Positions 11,476 through 21,764 of a stretch of 64,000 nucleotides of DNA are shown here, in pieces (positions within the stretch are counted from its first letter, which is position 1; each line of letters starts with the position of its first letter). Position numbers and translations under genes: made by a program. The stretch comes from Methanobacterium sp. ERen5 (GTDB lineage: Archaea; Methanobacteriota; Methanobacteria; Methanobacteriales; Methanobacteriaceae): positions 2,541,001 through 2,605,000 of the forward strand of contig CP099988.1 in the NCBI GenBank assembly GCA_024167805.1. Reading direction: 5' to 3'. The notes beneath the pieces were generated by a model, which was not told the origin of the DNA, did not search any database, and saw only the letters and a list, made by a program, of their open reading frames with translations.

Positions 11476-11695
11476 AAATAGATAAAAACCCATTGTGTAT
11501 TAAATTTTTTTTACCAGGACCATATATTTCTATTATTTTCATTATTTAACTCTAATTATTGCTATTTTTTCTTAGGTTTTTTTCTCATTGTTTAGTTTAT
11601 AATAATTTATAAATATTATGTAATATGTAAATAGTAATACTTTTAGTTGATTCATACAATAAAATTGAAATAATATTTGTTGTAAGGTGGTTAAC

Positions 11696-11911
11696 ATGTC
11701 CGATGGAGAAAATGAAGGAGAAAAAAGGAAAAGAATAAATACTGAACCAGAATCTGATGAAGATTTACTTGAAGAATCTGAAAGATTTCCAGATGCTGAA
11801 GAAGAAAGAATGGAAGTAGCCCCTGCAGACCTTCTAGAAAAGGAAAGACCAGACCTACTAAAGAAGGAATATGGAAAAAATGTTAAGGTAAACCCACAAG
11901 AAAACAGCTAA
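11696..11911 (+). CDS. Small acidic protein of unknown function
   Basis: 71 residues, very rich in Glu, Asp and Lys, with no hydrophobic core segment and so probably largely unstructured. AGGTGG lies five bases before the ATG. An in-frame GTG at 11687 sits inside that site. The preceding 200 bases are AT-rich and could hold its promoter. I do not recognise a family. Confidence 0.55.
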   Translation: MSDGENEGEKRKRINTEPESDEDLLEESERFPDAEEERMEVAPADLLEKERPDLLKKEYGKNVKVNPQENS

Positions 11912-12012
11912 GAAATAATATTTATGAATCCATTAAGATCATTTAAACATCCTTGTTGTGGAAGGTGTTTTTAAAAGAAAAAATAGGGAGTTTTAATCCA
12001 CATGGATAATAT

Positions 12013-12633
12013 TTAATCTTCATTTTTTGCATTGCCGTACTCTTCAATAGATCTTGAAATGAAGTAGAATACAACTATAATGCCCACTATCCATGTGAAA
12101 TTTTGTACTATGCCCTTTACTGTTCCGTCGTTTGGAATCTGTATGCTTCCAAAGGTTATGAGGGGTATGAAAATAAGATAAACCACGATAACCGATGTCG
12201 TTATTGCCTTTCTTATCTCTCCTGAGTTGAACTGTCCTGTGCCTGACATGTAGTTCGCAATTATCAGGGTTCCAAAGAATGTGACCACTCCAATTCCTAA
12301 AAATATCCACAGTAATGATATACCCAGCAGGCTGATGATGATTGGTATGATCAGAAGGTCGATGACACTTAGTATTATGATCATTTTAACGGTGTTGAAC
12401 CATTTTTTGTGTCTTGAATTTGATACCTGTCTGTTGAGATTTTCTTTTTCTCTTTCCATTCGTTTTTTATCTTTGTCTAGCCAATCAACTTTTCTATGAA
12501 GTTCTTCATTCTCCTTTTCAAGTTTTATTATTTTGGCCCAGTCTAGATTCCTGATATCGTTGTTGAGTTCGTTCCGTTCATTGAGAAGTTTTTTTATTTC
12601 TTCATCCAGCTCTTTTTTGTTGGATTCATCCAT
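12013..12633 (-). CDS. Coiled-coil membrane protein of unknown function
   Basis: 206 residues. Residues 1-75 are a charged heptad-like coiled coil (E/K/L-rich), followed by about four hydrophobic membrane segments (two near 82-125, then about 143-165 and 178-195). The layout suggests a cytoplasmic coiled coil attached to the membrane. GAGGTGG precedes the ATG by six bases, so the gene looks real. No family recognised. Confidence 0.65.
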   Translation of the reverse strand: MDESNKKELDEEIKKLLNERNELNNDIRNLDWAKIIKLEKENEELHRKVDWLDKDKKRMEREKENLNRQVSNSRHKKWFNTVKMIIILSVIDLLIIPIIISLLGISLLWIFLGIGVVTFFGTLIIANYMSGTGQFNSGEIRKAITTSVIVVYLIFIPLITFGSIQIPNDGTVKGIVQNFTWIVGIIVVFYFISRSIEEYGNAKNED

Positions 12634-12830
12634 CTATTTCCACCTCACTACTGTGATAAATAACGCTATAAATTGTAGTTCAAAAAGTATCTAACAATCA
12701 TATTTAATTATGTTAGTTTTAGTTATTTAAATTATGAGTAAACACTCGTTGAATTCTTTTAATTTTAGTAGTTACTGTTTTAAGATTTGCAGGTCCAATC
12801 AAATAATAGTCTAGGCTCAAGGGGAAAAAT

Positions 12831-13370
12831 ATGATAAAAATTAGTTACGATATCAAAGTTTATAGGCAAGAGTTAATAAATAATATTAAGAAAGCAGATG
12901 TTGTTGTTGAGCTTGGATGTCATGTAGGTAATTCAACAGCTATAATAGCTGAGCTTTCACCAAATGGAAGGGTAATTGCGCTGGATAACAGTCCTGAAGC
13001 TGTAACTCCCATGAAATTGTTAGAGGAAAACAATTCCAATATAAATTTTTATAAGGCCGATGTAAGGCTTCATGAAACCCTGGAAATGGTTGCTAAACAA
13101 ATTAAAGAGATAGGTAGATGTGATGTACTGTCTGTTGACCTTGGTGGAGGATACCATCCTGACACTGTGTTCAAAGTATTTTTCATATGGTCATCAACTT
13201 TAAAACCACGTTTAACCATAATTAGAAATAGGGGATTAGTAGATTTTATACATTCAGCTCAAGCAGAAGAAGAAATTAAATCCCAAGAGGGATGGCTGGA
13301 ATCATCAGGAAATGATGGGATACCGCCAAGATTGAAGGAGTTCAAACTCTGGTCTTCAAAATTAAGTTAA
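12831..13370 (+). CDS. Class I SAM-dependent methyltransferase-like protein
   Basis: 179 residues. Motif I is [13 protein letters not shown] near residue 25, followed by the acidic end of strand 2 (R-V-I-A-L-D-N-S-P) and [10 protein letters not shown] at strand 4. This is a Rossmann-like SAM-binding fold; the substrate is unknown. AAGGGG lies before the ATG. The gene ends 13 bases before the aroA' start, so they may share a transcript. Confidence 0.7.
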   Translation: MIKISYDIKVYRQELINNIKKADVVVELGCHVGNSTAIIAELSPNGRVIALDNSPEAVTPMKLLEENNSNINFYKADVRLHETLEMVAKQIKEIGRCDVLSVDLGGGYHPDTVFKVFFIWSSTLKPRLTIIRNRGLVDFIHSAQAEEEIKSQEGWLESSGNDGIPPRLKEFKLWSSKLS

Positions 13371-13383
13371 GGATGGAATGTTT

Positions 13384-14184
13384 ATGATAGGTAAAAGAAT
13401 CAGGATCGAACGTATATTAAACAGAAAAACAGGAAGATGCGTCATAGTGCCCATGGATCATGGTATGAGCATAGGCCCGGTGGACGGAATAATAGACATG
13501 GCAGAAACCATTGATGAAGTTGCAAGCGGGGGAGCAAACGCTGTAATAGAACATAAAGGAATGGTTGGTAAAGGTCACAGAGGATACGGTAACGACATAG
13601 GTCTTATCATCCACCTGTCAGCAAGCACATCGGTGGGACCCGACCCTGATCACAAGGTTCTTGTAACCTCGGTGGAAAAGGCATTGAAATTAGGTGCCGA
13701 TGCTGTTTCAGTCCATGTTAATATTGGATCAGAAAAGGAACCTGAAATGTTAGTGCAGATGGGAACCATTGCAGAAACATGTGATGAATGGGGAATGCCT
13801 CTCATAGCCATGATGTACCCAAGGGGAAAGAAGATAGAAAACGAACACAGTGCAGATGTGGTTAAACTGGCTGCAAGGGCAGGAGCAGAACTGGGAGCAG
13901 ATATCATAAAAACCAACTACACAGGAGATCCAAACACCTTTAAAGAGGTTGTTGACGGATGCCCAGTACCTGTTGTAATAGCAGGCGGACCCATGGTAGA
14001 AACAGACAAACAGCTGCTTGAAATGGTTAAAAATTCAGTTGATGTTGGGGGAGCAGGTGTTGCAATTGGCCGTAACATATTCCAGGCTAAATCACCTAGC
14101 AAAACCACCAGAGCCATAGCTGAAATTGTTCATAACAATATGGAAGTTGAAGATGCACTTAAGATCCTCAACGGCACAAGTTAA
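13384..14184 (+). CDS. aroA': 2-amino-3,7-dideoxy-D-threo-hept-6-ulosonate (ADH) synthase
   Basis: 266 residues of the class I aldolase-like family. In methanogens lacking the DAHP route, it joins L-aspartate semialdehyde with a 6-deoxy-5-ketofructose phosphate to give ADH, the first step to 3-dehydroquinate. [11 protein letters not shown] near residue 20, the Schiff-base strand I-I-K-T-N-Y, and V-V-I-A-G-G-P are visible. An in-frame ATG at 13378 is one base from GGATGG; the ATG at 13384 with seven-base spacing is better. aroB' follows about 60 bases later, completing the two-step pathway. Confidence 0.93.
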   Translation: MIGKRIRIERILNRKTGRCVIVPMDHGMSIGPVDGIIDMAETIDEVASGGANAVIEHKGMVGKGHRGYGNDIGLIIHLSASTSVGPDPDHKVLVTSVEKALKLGADAVSVHVNIGSEKEPEMLVQMGTIAETCDEWGMPLIAMMYPRGKKIENEHSADVVKLAARAGAELGADIIKTNYTGDPNTFKEVVDGCPVPVVIAGGPMVETDKQLLEMVKNSVDVGGAGVAIGRNIFQAKSPSKTTRAIAEIVHNNMEVEDALKILNGTS

Positions 14185-14247
14185 CTAAGAAAGATTAATG
14201 AATCAACTCTGAATATTTTTTTATTTATTTTTTAGAAGGTAACTCCA

Positions 14248-15371
14248 ATGAAATTCGCATGGATTAAGGCAGAAGGACAAAACTGGGACGAAAAAAACTG
14301 TTAATAACAGCGGCTCTTGAATCTGGAATTGACCATATCGTAAACTACGAAGATCCAGAGAAAATAGCCAAACTCGGAAATCTCAGTGTAGTGTCAAATA
14401 CAAAGGATTCAGACATAAGTATGGTGGGAATTAATGGAGAGGGAGATGGAACCTTAACCATCCCCGATGATCTATCCAACTCTAAGGATCTTGCAGATTT
14501 AACAGCCCTTAAAGCTAGTGGCAGTATAGTTGCAGCCTACATGGAAATAAACAGTAAAAAACACGAAGAACTTGCAAGTAAACTTGGGAAAACTGCAGAT
14601 TATCTGGTTCTTCAAGGTAAGGATTGGACAGTCATACCACTTGAAAACATCATAGCAGAACTTCAAGGTCAGGACGTTAAGATCATAGCAGCTGTGAAGG
14701 ATTTTGAAGAGGCCAAACTCGCACTTGAAACACTGGAATATGGTACAGATGGTGTTCTTTTAATTCCAAATGACATATCCCAGATAAAGAAGGTAGCAGA
14801 ATTCATAGAGAAAATAGACTCTGAAACCTACGAACTCGTTGCAGCCAATGTTACCAAGGTTGAACCAGTTGGATCTGGAGATAGGGTATGTGTAGATACC
14901 TGTTCCATGATGAACCTAGGTGAGGGAATGCTGGTTGGATCCTATTCAAAGGGTCTTTTTTTGGTTCACAGTGAATCTTTAGAAAGTGAATATGTAGCAA
15001 GCAGACCATTCAGGGTTAATGCAGGACCTGTACATGCTTATGTAATGACACCTGGAAACAAAACCAGATACCTATCTGAGATAGAAACAGGCGATGAAGT
15101 ATTAACAGTTGACTCTGAAGGAAACACCAAAACAACAGTTGTGGGGCGTGTTAAAATAGAGAAAAGACCTCTCATGCTGGTTGAAGCTGAATATGATGGT
15201 GTGAGAATAAGGACTTTGCTGCAAAATGCAGAAACCATCAGACTCATTAACCAAGATGGTGAACCAGTATCAGTTGCCCAGCTTAAGGTGGGGGATAATG
15301 TCATGGTTTACTTGGACAAATCAGCCAGACACTTTGGAATGGCCATAGAAGAATCAATAATAGAGAAGTAG
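14248..15371 (+). CDS. aroB': 3-dehydroquinate synthase II (frameshifted)
   Basis: The archaeal enzyme that oxidatively deaminates and cyclises ADH to 3-dehydroquinate. The true N-terminus [14 protein letters not shown] starts at 14248 after AAGGT, but the frame stops after 18 codons. The next frame continues as [13 protein letters not shown] through [14 protein letters not shown] and [12 protein letters not shown] to the stop at 15371. The A7 run at 14291-14297 should be A8. Repaired length about 375 residues, normal. It is the only visible copy and lies next to aroA', so a sequence error is far more likely than gene loss. Confidence 0.92.
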
Positions 15372-15485
15372 ATGGAGAAATCTTCACCACAAAGTGAATA
15401 AATGTTTTATGAAGGTTAGATTTAATAATTTAAAATGTTTGATTCCCTAAAATTTGGATAACCACTGTAATAGGTGATTCTAATC

Positions 15486-16427
15486 ATGACAGGATACACT
15501 GTTAAACTAATAGAACCCCAAACAAAGGATGCAATGTTTGATGAGCTTGTAAGCAAAGTCAGATATGAAAGAAAGGCCAATATAAATGGGGCTTGTGTTA
15601 AATTATTAACTGATAACCAGGACTTTAAGGAAGAGTGGGAAGACAACTTCAAATTCATGAATGAGGATATAAGGCCCCATGCCAAAATTTTCACTGTTGA
15701 AGATGGGGGAGAACTTGAAGTTCTCTACGAAACTGTTTCCAAGACATGTATCATAAAAAATTGTGACTACTACGGATGGGTTAAGAGCATAGCTCTGGCA
15801 GTTATATCAGACTTCTTTGAGGAGTATCATTCTGTACACAGGAGGTACTCTGTCCATGGATCAACTGTGGACTACCAAGGACATGCCATAGCACTTATAG
15901 GACCTCCAGGTACAGGTAAAAGTACGTTAACCTATGGATTACTCCAAGACAAAAATTTTAATTATATCTCTGATGATTGGTTCTTCACCAGATTGTTTGA
16001 AAATGCAACTGTTGTCTACGCATCTGAAAAAAATAGTTACATCAGAAACGATATCATTGATGTTTGGCCATGTTTCACAGACGAACTCAAACATGTCAAA
16101 CTCGATAATAAGGGTAGGGGATTGGCAGATGTTAACACCCTATTTAAGGGAAGGAGCAGGGAAAGCTCAACGTTAATGTCAGTTGTACTCCTGGAGAGGG
16201 ATACTAATCATCCTCCATTTAAAAAACTCGAACTCGAAGAGGCCATGAAATTCCTGGAAGAAAAGGATTTCTGTAATCCTCATCAACTTGTAAAAGACAA
16301 CAGAAAATTCAAACTTAGATACAACTTCTTCAGGGAAGTTTTCAGCAAACTTGATGTTTACATCTTAAATATTATTGAAACTCCTGAAGAAAGTCTTGAA
16401 AGAATTAAAAAACTCGCAAAAAGGTGA
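15486..16427 (+). CDS. HPr kinase-like P-loop protein
   Basis: 313 residues. A central P-loop G-P-P-G-T-G-K-S-T near residue 140 is followed by Y-I-S-D-D-W-F-F, the acidic strand seen in HPr-kinase/PEP-carboxykinase-like ATPases. Archaea have no sugar phosphotransferase HPr, so the true substrate is probably something else. GTG 15474 lies within the AGGTGAT site; ATG 15486 is seven bases after it. The gene ends eight bases before thpR, so the block aroB'-this gene-thpR-cca is probably co-transcribed. Confidence 0.7.
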   Translation: MTGYTVKLIEPQTKDAMFDELVSKVRYERKANINGACVKLLTDNQDFKEEWEDNFKFMNEDIRPHAKIFTVEDGGELEVLYETVSKTCIIKNCDYYGWVKSIALAVISDFFEEYHSVHRRYSVHGSTVDYQGHAIALIGPPGTGKSTLTYGLLQDKNFNYISDDWFFTRLFENATVVYASEKNSYIRNDIIDVWPCFTDELKHVKLDNKGRGLADVNTLFKGRSRESSTLMSVVLLERDTNHPPFKKLELEEAMKFLEEKDFCNPHQLVKDNRKFKLRYNFFREVFSKLDVYILNIIETPEESLERIKKLAKR

Positions 16428-16434
16428 TTGAACA

Positions 16435-16983
16435 ATGAGGGCATTTCTCGCGGTGGATTTAGATCCAAACTTAACCTACAAAATAATGAACATCCAAAAA
16501 CAGCTGGCACAGGTCAGTTCCAACATTAAACTGGTTGAAGAAGAGAACCTTCATTTTACCTTCAAATTTTTGGGGGATATCACCCCTGAAAGGAAAGATA
16601 GCATAGTGGAAATGACAGAAGAACACATCAAAGACTATGCTCCATTTAACATTAACATCAAGGGATTGGGGGCATTTCCAAACACAGACTACATTAAAGT
16701 TATATGGCTTGGTGTTGAACATCCTGGTGCATTTTCAAAGGTCCAACGTGAACTTGACATGGAATTCTCAAAAATGGGCTTTAACAAGGAAAGAAGTTAC
16801 ATACCTCACCTCACAATTGGACGTGTTAAAGGAACCAAAAACAGGGATGAACTAAGTGCTTTGGTTAAGGAACTAGAAAATATTGAGATAGGATCCATGA
16901 ACATAGATAGATTAACACTTAAAAAGAGCGAACTTACACCTGTAGGTCCGATTTACACAGATCTTCATGATATTTTCTTATGA
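16435..16983 (+). CDS. thpR: RNA 2',3'-cyclic phosphodiesterase (2H family)
   Basis: 182 residues, typical of the ThpR/LigT family. The two catalytic H-x-T motifs are H-F-T (in N-L-H-F-T-F-K-F-L-G, near residue 40) and H-L-T (in Y-I-P-H-L-T-I-G-R, near residue 125). The enzyme opens 2',3'-cyclic phosphates on RNA ends to 2'-phosphates. A GGTGAT site lies six bases before the ATG, within the tail of the upstream gene. cca follows, so two RNA-end-processing genes are adjacent. Confidence 0.92.
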   Translation: MRAFLAVDLDPNLTYKIMNIQKQLAQVSSNIKLVEEENLHFTFKFLGDITPERKDSIVEMTEEHIKDYAPFNINIKGLGAFPNTDYIKVIWLGVEHPGAFSKVQRELDMEFSKMGFNKERSYIPHLTIGRVKGTKNRDELSALVKELENIEIGSMNIDRLTLKKSELTPVGPIYTDLHDIFL

Positions 16984-17072
16984 AAAATAATTTTTTGTAT
17001 ATGAAGTGAATTGCAAGGTTTGGAATAAATTGTATTTTTTCATAATTTTTTTAAATATTTAAGGTGAGTTTA

Positions 17073-18457
17073 TTGTCAGAACTAGATTACGATACTATTT
17101 TAAAGGGATTAAACCCTCAAAACAGGAACTTGAAGGAGTGTTGAAACTCTCAGGAGATCTTGTTAATGTTATAAATGAAACAGCTGCAGAACTGGGTGTT
17201 GAAGTAGAAGCTGTGCTTGTAGGTTCAGTTTCTAAGGGAACTTGGCTTTCAGGCAATGCAGACATTGACATCCTCATGAAATTTCCTCTCGAAACATCCT
17301 TAAAACTTTTAAAGAAGTGCGGCCTTGAAATAGGTCACGAAACCATAAAGAAAATGGAAGGGGCCGCTGAGGAACGGTACGCATCACATCCATATGTTAC
17401 GGGTTATATTAATGATTACTACGTGGATTTTGTGCCTTGTTATGATATAAAATCCTACAGGGAACTTAAAAGTGCGGTTGACAGAACATTACTCCACACC
17501 AAATATATTCAGGCCAATTTGACACATGAACAAGAGGATGAAGTTGTTTTGCTTAAGAAGTTCATGGAATCGGTCGGTACATATGGTTCAGAGTTTAAGG
17601 TGGGAGGATTTTCAGGTTACCTCTGTGAACTCATGATACTCCAGTACGGAAACTTCAAGGAAACCATTAAAAATGCGGCTGAAAACTGGAACTACGGACA
17701 CACAATCGATCTCATGAAATACCAAACAGGGGAAAACTTCAAGGATCCCTTGGTTGCAGTTGATCCAGTTGATCCAAACAGAAATGTAGCAGCAGCACTC
17801 ACCATCCAGAAAATGTCAGAATTTGTTGTGGCAGCAGTTAACTTCCACCAAGAACCCAATGAATCCTATTTCAAACAAAAAACCCATATTATGGATAAGG
17901 AAGTTCTTAAAGAACTTTTCGAGAATCGAAAAACCAGAACAGTGCTCATAAAATTCAACCCTCCAAGCATACCTGCAGATGCTATTTATCCGCAGATTAA
18001 AAAGACTGAACATTCAATTGTTAGGATGGTTGAATCTGAGGGTTTTGAAGTGTTTGGAAGTGCATCTTGGACAGATGAGATGAACGAAGCAGTAATATTA
18101 ATAGAATTTGAAGTGTGGGAACTGCCAGTTCTTAAAAAGCATTTAGGACCTAAAATTTGGGTAAGGGAACATCAGAAAAGATTTTTAGATAAGTATCCTG
18201 ACAATGCTTGGATAGAAGAGGATAGGTGGGTTGTGGGTGTTCTAAGGGAATATACACAGGTATTAACCCTCATTTCAGACCTTATGACTGGGAAAAAATC
18301 TGGATATCTACAGTTTGGTAAACATCTTAAAAAAAGGATCATGGCTGATCACCAAATATTGGACATTCAAACGATCCTGAACTCCCAGTCCAACACATCA
18401 GGACTTATCAAATTTTTATACGAATATCTACACCCTGGAGATAAAATATTCAGGTAA
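17073..18457 (+). CDS. cca: CCA-adding tRNA nucleotidyltransferase, archaeal class I (frameshifted)
   Basis: Adds or repairs the 3'-terminal CCA of tRNA. The nucleotidyltransferase motif G-S-V-S-K-G-T-W-L-S-G-N-A-D-I-D-I lies near residue 55, and the archaeal palm/tail domains follow to a total of about 460 residues. The start is TTG at 17073 (M-S-E-L-D-Y-D-T-I-L-K) behind AAGGTGAG. That frame stops after 23 codons; the family-like frame (K-Q-E-L-E-G-V-L-K-L) follows. One base is missing near 17114-17118 (CCCTC). The gene is essential, so I treat this as a sequence error. Confidence 0.92.
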
Positions 18458-19259
18458 TGGAATTAATATAAAATGGTATAGTTTATTTTAAACCTCTTTT
18501 TTTAATCTTTTTAAGTAAAACAATTAAAAACTGAAGAACATCAAGAACTTGAAACATGAAAGCAAAAGCTGAAACCCAAGATGAACTTATTCAGGAGTTA
18601 TTATTCAAAATAGAACAGTTATCATCGCTTATATATTAATATAGAAAAGAAATAATTTTAATACATTTTTTAAGGGGTTTAGGAGCTCCCGATAGGAACT
18701 CCATAGTCTTGTGACTAGCAAGACAAATATATTATATTGTACTTCTTATAAAAAGACTTTGGATTTTCTTAAAAACTCCTAAAAGAAAAAAGGAGATATT
18801 GAAAAATGGAAAATATAAAAACAAAACGTGAATTTACTGTTCTATTTCGTCAAGATATTGAAAGTCTGGGGTATTTTATATGAGGAAATCCTAAGTATTC
18901 TGAGTTATCATTTTGATTACCCCATTTATTTTAGTTTTTGGAGCAAATTTTTGGCATACTTCCATTTGCCTTAATATTTAAAAGGAAGTTTTAGATTCAA
19001 GATTCTGTTACTATTTGATGGTTAAATTTCTTGGCTGTGTTTATTGGGCCTTATTTCCATATAAATAAACGTAAGTCATTTTAAATAACTATCAGTCAAC
19101 TATTACTATTTTTAAATGATATAAATAGTCGTTAATAAGGGCTTTATTTTAGAAAAAAGGTTATTTAAAGCTGTTTTTTGCGAAAACAAAATAAAAAGAT
19201 TTATATGATATTTTGGCTGTAAATATAATTAACCAAACCTCATTGTTACAAATGATTGG
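18458..19259. other. 800-bp stretch without a clear gene
   Basis: Only fragments are visible: a 28-codon frame at 18556 (MKAKAETQDELIQELL...) and a 25-codon frame at 18806 with GGAG upstream (MENIKTKREFTVLF...). They could be remnants of decayed genes. Two adjacent hairpins lie at 18682-18724. AT-rich sequence near 19190-19250 probably carries the promoter of the next gene. Confidence 0.45.
18682..18724. other. Pair of adjacent hairpins, possible small RNA
   Basis: The first hairpin pairs GGAG (18682-18685) with CTCC (18699-18702), within GGAGCTCCCGATAGGAACTC. The second is a perfect 6-bp stem, GTCTTG (18706-18711) with CAAGAC (18719-18724), loop TGACTAG. The region is GC-richer than its surroundings. 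Direction and function are unknown. Confidence 0.3.
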
Positions 19260-20069
19260 TTGGGAAACGGGGGAATTAAAATAAGGAAAAAATTATTATA
19301 TTCCATCACAACTCTTTTATTTTTAGTACTGATCCTGAATATTGGTGCAGGTGCTGCAGCCTCAACAGCTCATGCAACTGGTTCAACCACCGGAACCGTT
19401 AAAACCACAACTACCAGTAACACTACTCTTGTAAGTGGATTGACCACTGCCCAGATCAAAGATGGATACACCAGAGCACAGAATTTTTACAACATTAACC
19501 ACAGACTTCCAAACTACGTAAGTTACGGTACAAGGAAGGTCATGATATCAGACTTCCAAACCATACTCGCAACACAGGGACTCAAGATAAACATGTATTA
19601 CTCAAGACCAGTGTACATAACCAGTGACAATATCAACAACAAAACCGCAGACAACGCAAGAATAAACAACATAGTAGCAGGACTAAAAACTCTAGGCATT
19701 AAAGCCTACAACATGGGAATAGGTCCTAACACCCACGTGAAAGTGTTACAAAACACAAATGTACCACAAAATGCGCTAATTATAGATATCTATGGTGGTG
19801 CAGATGCAGGAACCCTCTATGAAATGGGTTTAACTTGGTATAAAAAAATAAAGGGCGCAAGATCGGTTTACAGTGTATTCTGGCCACCTTCAAAGGTTAT
19901 AAGTGGTTTATCATTTTTAGAGCGAGCTCATGATGACAATTACAGTCCGGTATCGTTTAAGGGACTGTCTAACCCAGATCAATATTTAATAAAAAATGGT
20001 TACAACTACATCTACTCTAAAGACATCAAAACCATTGTAAATGGTATATTCAAACAAGCATTTAGCTAA
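19260..20069 (+). CDS. Exported pseudomurein-binding repeat protein
   Basis: A signal peptide (positively charged R-K-K, then LLYSITTLLFLVLILNIGAG, cleavage after a small-residue stretch) is followed by a Thr-rich linker and a pseudomurein-binding repeat (A-Q-I-K-D-G-Y-T-R-A-Q-N-F-Y... L-P-N-Y-V-S-Y-G... D-F-Q-T-I-L-A), which anchors proteins to the methanobacterial cell wall. The 160-residue C-terminal domain (I-T-S-D-N-I... G-I-G-P-N-T-H... I-D-I-Y-G-G-A-D) has no function I can assign. The TTG at 19260 lacks a ribosome-binding site; a GGGGG site at 19269 instead points to ATA 19281 or ATT 19275, giving a compact M-R-K-K or M-K-I-R-K-K signal peptide. Confidence 0.8.
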   Translation: MGNGGIKIRKKLLYSITTLLFLVLILNIGAGAAASTAHATGSTTGTVKTTTTSNTTLVSGLTTAQIKDGYTRAQNFYNINHRLPNYVSYGTRKVMISDFQTILATQGLKINMYYSRPVYITSDNINNKTADNARINNIVAGLKTLGIKAYNMGIGPNTHVKVLQNTNVPQNALIIDIYGGADAGTLYEMGLTWYKKIKGARSVYSVFWPPSKVISGLSFLERAHDDNYSPVSFKGLSNPDQYLIKNGYNYIYSKDIKTIVNGIFKQAFS

Positions 20070-20387
20070 TTAATATACTATATTTTATCTTTTTTGAATT
20101 CCACTAACTAGATTGAAAAACAATCCGAACCAACTTATCTATTCTTTAATTTAACTTAACAAAATTTGAACTGTTATACTTCTAACCCTTCTATTAAACC
20201 AACCTACAAATCATATTTTACTATCACAGCATGTAATTGTTAATTAAATCATCATCTGCCCTATATCTCATGAAACAATCTAAAAAAATAGCATAAGTTA
20301 TTCTAAATTTGTAGTGTGCTTTTGTGCATTTTGATTCTTTATAATACTAATAATTAAAATATTACATATCACGCATTTTAAAAAAAT
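20070..20387. other. Intergenic region before the response regulator
   Basis: AT-rich, no gene seen. It should contain the terminator of the pseudomurein-binding gene and the promoter of the response regulator. Confidence 0.4.
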
Positions 20388-21368
20388 ATGGGGATCTGTA
20401 AAATTTTAAGGGGAATTAATTTAGCGGGGAAAATATTGGTTGTGGAAGATGATGGTATATTAGCCACAGCTTTACAAGTGAAACTTGAAAATTGGGGGTA
20501 CAATAGTCCTGTAGCTTTTACTAGTCAAGATGCAGTTAAACAGTTTCATAAAAACAAACCCGACCTTGTTATTATGGATATAACTCTTAAGGGTAAATTA
20601 AATGGTATTGAAACAGCTGAACTTATTGATTCTGAACTTCAAACTCCCATAATATACTACAGTTCAAACACCGATGAAGAACTATCAAAAAGACTTAAAA
20701 ATGTTCAAAACAGGGATTATGTGTCTAAAACATCTGAAGATGAGACTTTAAGACTATCAATTGAGAAACATATTAAACAAAAATCTGACTTAAATTCTGA
20801 AAAGAAATTGATTACCCAAGAAAATTCAAGTGAAAGTTTTACAGATTTTAACACAGTAAAGGGGGATGTGAACATGAATAGAAATTTCAATACAATGGAA
20901 AAAAACATATCCTATACCGATAAAGAATGTAAGAAACCAAAGATCATCATTAATAATCTGGAAACCATGACGGAAGACCGCACTGAAACTAATTCGGTTC
21001 CATCCGTTGGAACAGTTAACAATGATAATAAAATCGATGAATCCATTGAAGCTGAAAATCATGTAACCCCTCAAACCATTCAAACAGAACTTAAAAAACT
21101 GGAAACAAGTTTTTCTAAGGTATTTAACGAGTCAAAATCACAACATCAAGAAATTCTTAAACTAAATAACCTAGTTGAAGAATATAAAGGACTTTTGGCT
21201 GAGAAGAACATCAAAATAAATGAATTAGAGGACGAAAAAATTATATTAGAAGAAAAAGTGATTCAAGCTACTGATCAGTATCAAACAGTATTAAATGAGA
21301 TGTGCAGTGTAAATGATCAGATCAATAAATTTATTGGAACTTTAAATGATAAATTAAAGGTCAGTTGA
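20388..21368 (+). CDS. Response regulator receiver protein with a long coiled-coil tail
   Basis: 326 residues. The receiver domain (about residues 15-130) starts K-I-L-V-V-E-D-D-G-I and has the phosphoacceptor Asp in P-D-L-V-I-M-D-I, a Y-Y-S-S switch residue and the V-S-K lysine. The rest is a hydrophilic linker and, from about residue 225, a coiled coil rich in E/K/L, with no DNA-binding domain. It may work as a protein-interaction output. The ATG at 20388 has no ribosome-binding site; an AAGGGG site at 20408-20413 just before L-A-G-K-I-L-V-V suggests that translation could begin inside the annotated start. Confidence 0.75.
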   Translation: MGICKILRGINLAGKILVVEDDGILATALQVKLENWGYNSPVAFTSQDAVKQFHKNKPDLVIMDITLKGKLNGIETAELIDSELQTPIIYYSSNTDEELSKRLKNVQNRDYVSKTSEDETLRLSIEKHIKQKSDLNSEKKLITQENSSESFTDFNTVKGDVNMNRNFNTMEKNISYTDKECKKPKIIINNLETMTEDRTETNSVPSVGTVNNDNKIDESIEAENHVTPQTIQTELKKLETSFSKVFNESKSQHQEILKLNNLVEEYKGLLAEKNIKINELEDEKIILEEKVIQATDQYQTVLNEMCSVNDQINKFIGTLNDKLKVS

Positions 21369-21764
21369 CCCTGCAAACTGATATTTTACCAATAATTAAA
21401 TTTAGAAAATTTAAACATAAAATTTATTCAAGATCCTATACTGCAATAATAACTAAGATTTTAGGATGATCCTTAACTATATATCAAGGGATATTGAATT
21501 TAATAAATACATTTACAAGGAAAAAATAAATTAGAGATAATGAGCAATCTATGATGCATATAAATAAAAAATATTGGGTCTTGTTCTTCAACAAGTTTTT
21601 GAAGAATTTAGAGCCACATTTTTCTAGAATATTGTTTACATTTTTTCTAGATAGAATGGATTTTTCAATTGTTGTGTTTCCATTAAATCAGATCATATGT
21701 TGTTTAACAGGATAATTGAATTATCCATTGTATAATATTATATTAATTGGGGGTCAAAGTTTTT
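21369..21764. other. Intergenic region between response regulator and kinase
   Basis: No gene seen. It holds two overlapping inverted repeats at 21580-21606 and a G-rich ribosome-binding site for the kinase at about 21748-21752. Confidence 0.45.
21580..21606 (+). terminator. Hairpin plus T5, overlapped by an alternative hairpin
   Basis: CTTGTT (21580-21585) pairs with AACAAG (21590-21595) around a CTTC loop, followed by T5: an intrinsic-terminator shape. The sequence TTCTTCAA (21584-21591) pairs equally well with TTGAAGAA (21599-21606). The two stems share bases and cannot form together. Confidence 0.4.

Noticed and set aside
14248..14302. aroB' as a true pseudogene
   Set aside because: The pathway partner aroA' is intact next to it, the break is in an A7 run, and the same error type hits metG, cca and priL.
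18706..18724. Hairpin as part of a tRNA gene
   Set aside because: No cloverleaf, T-loop GTTCRA motif or acceptor stem could be found around it.
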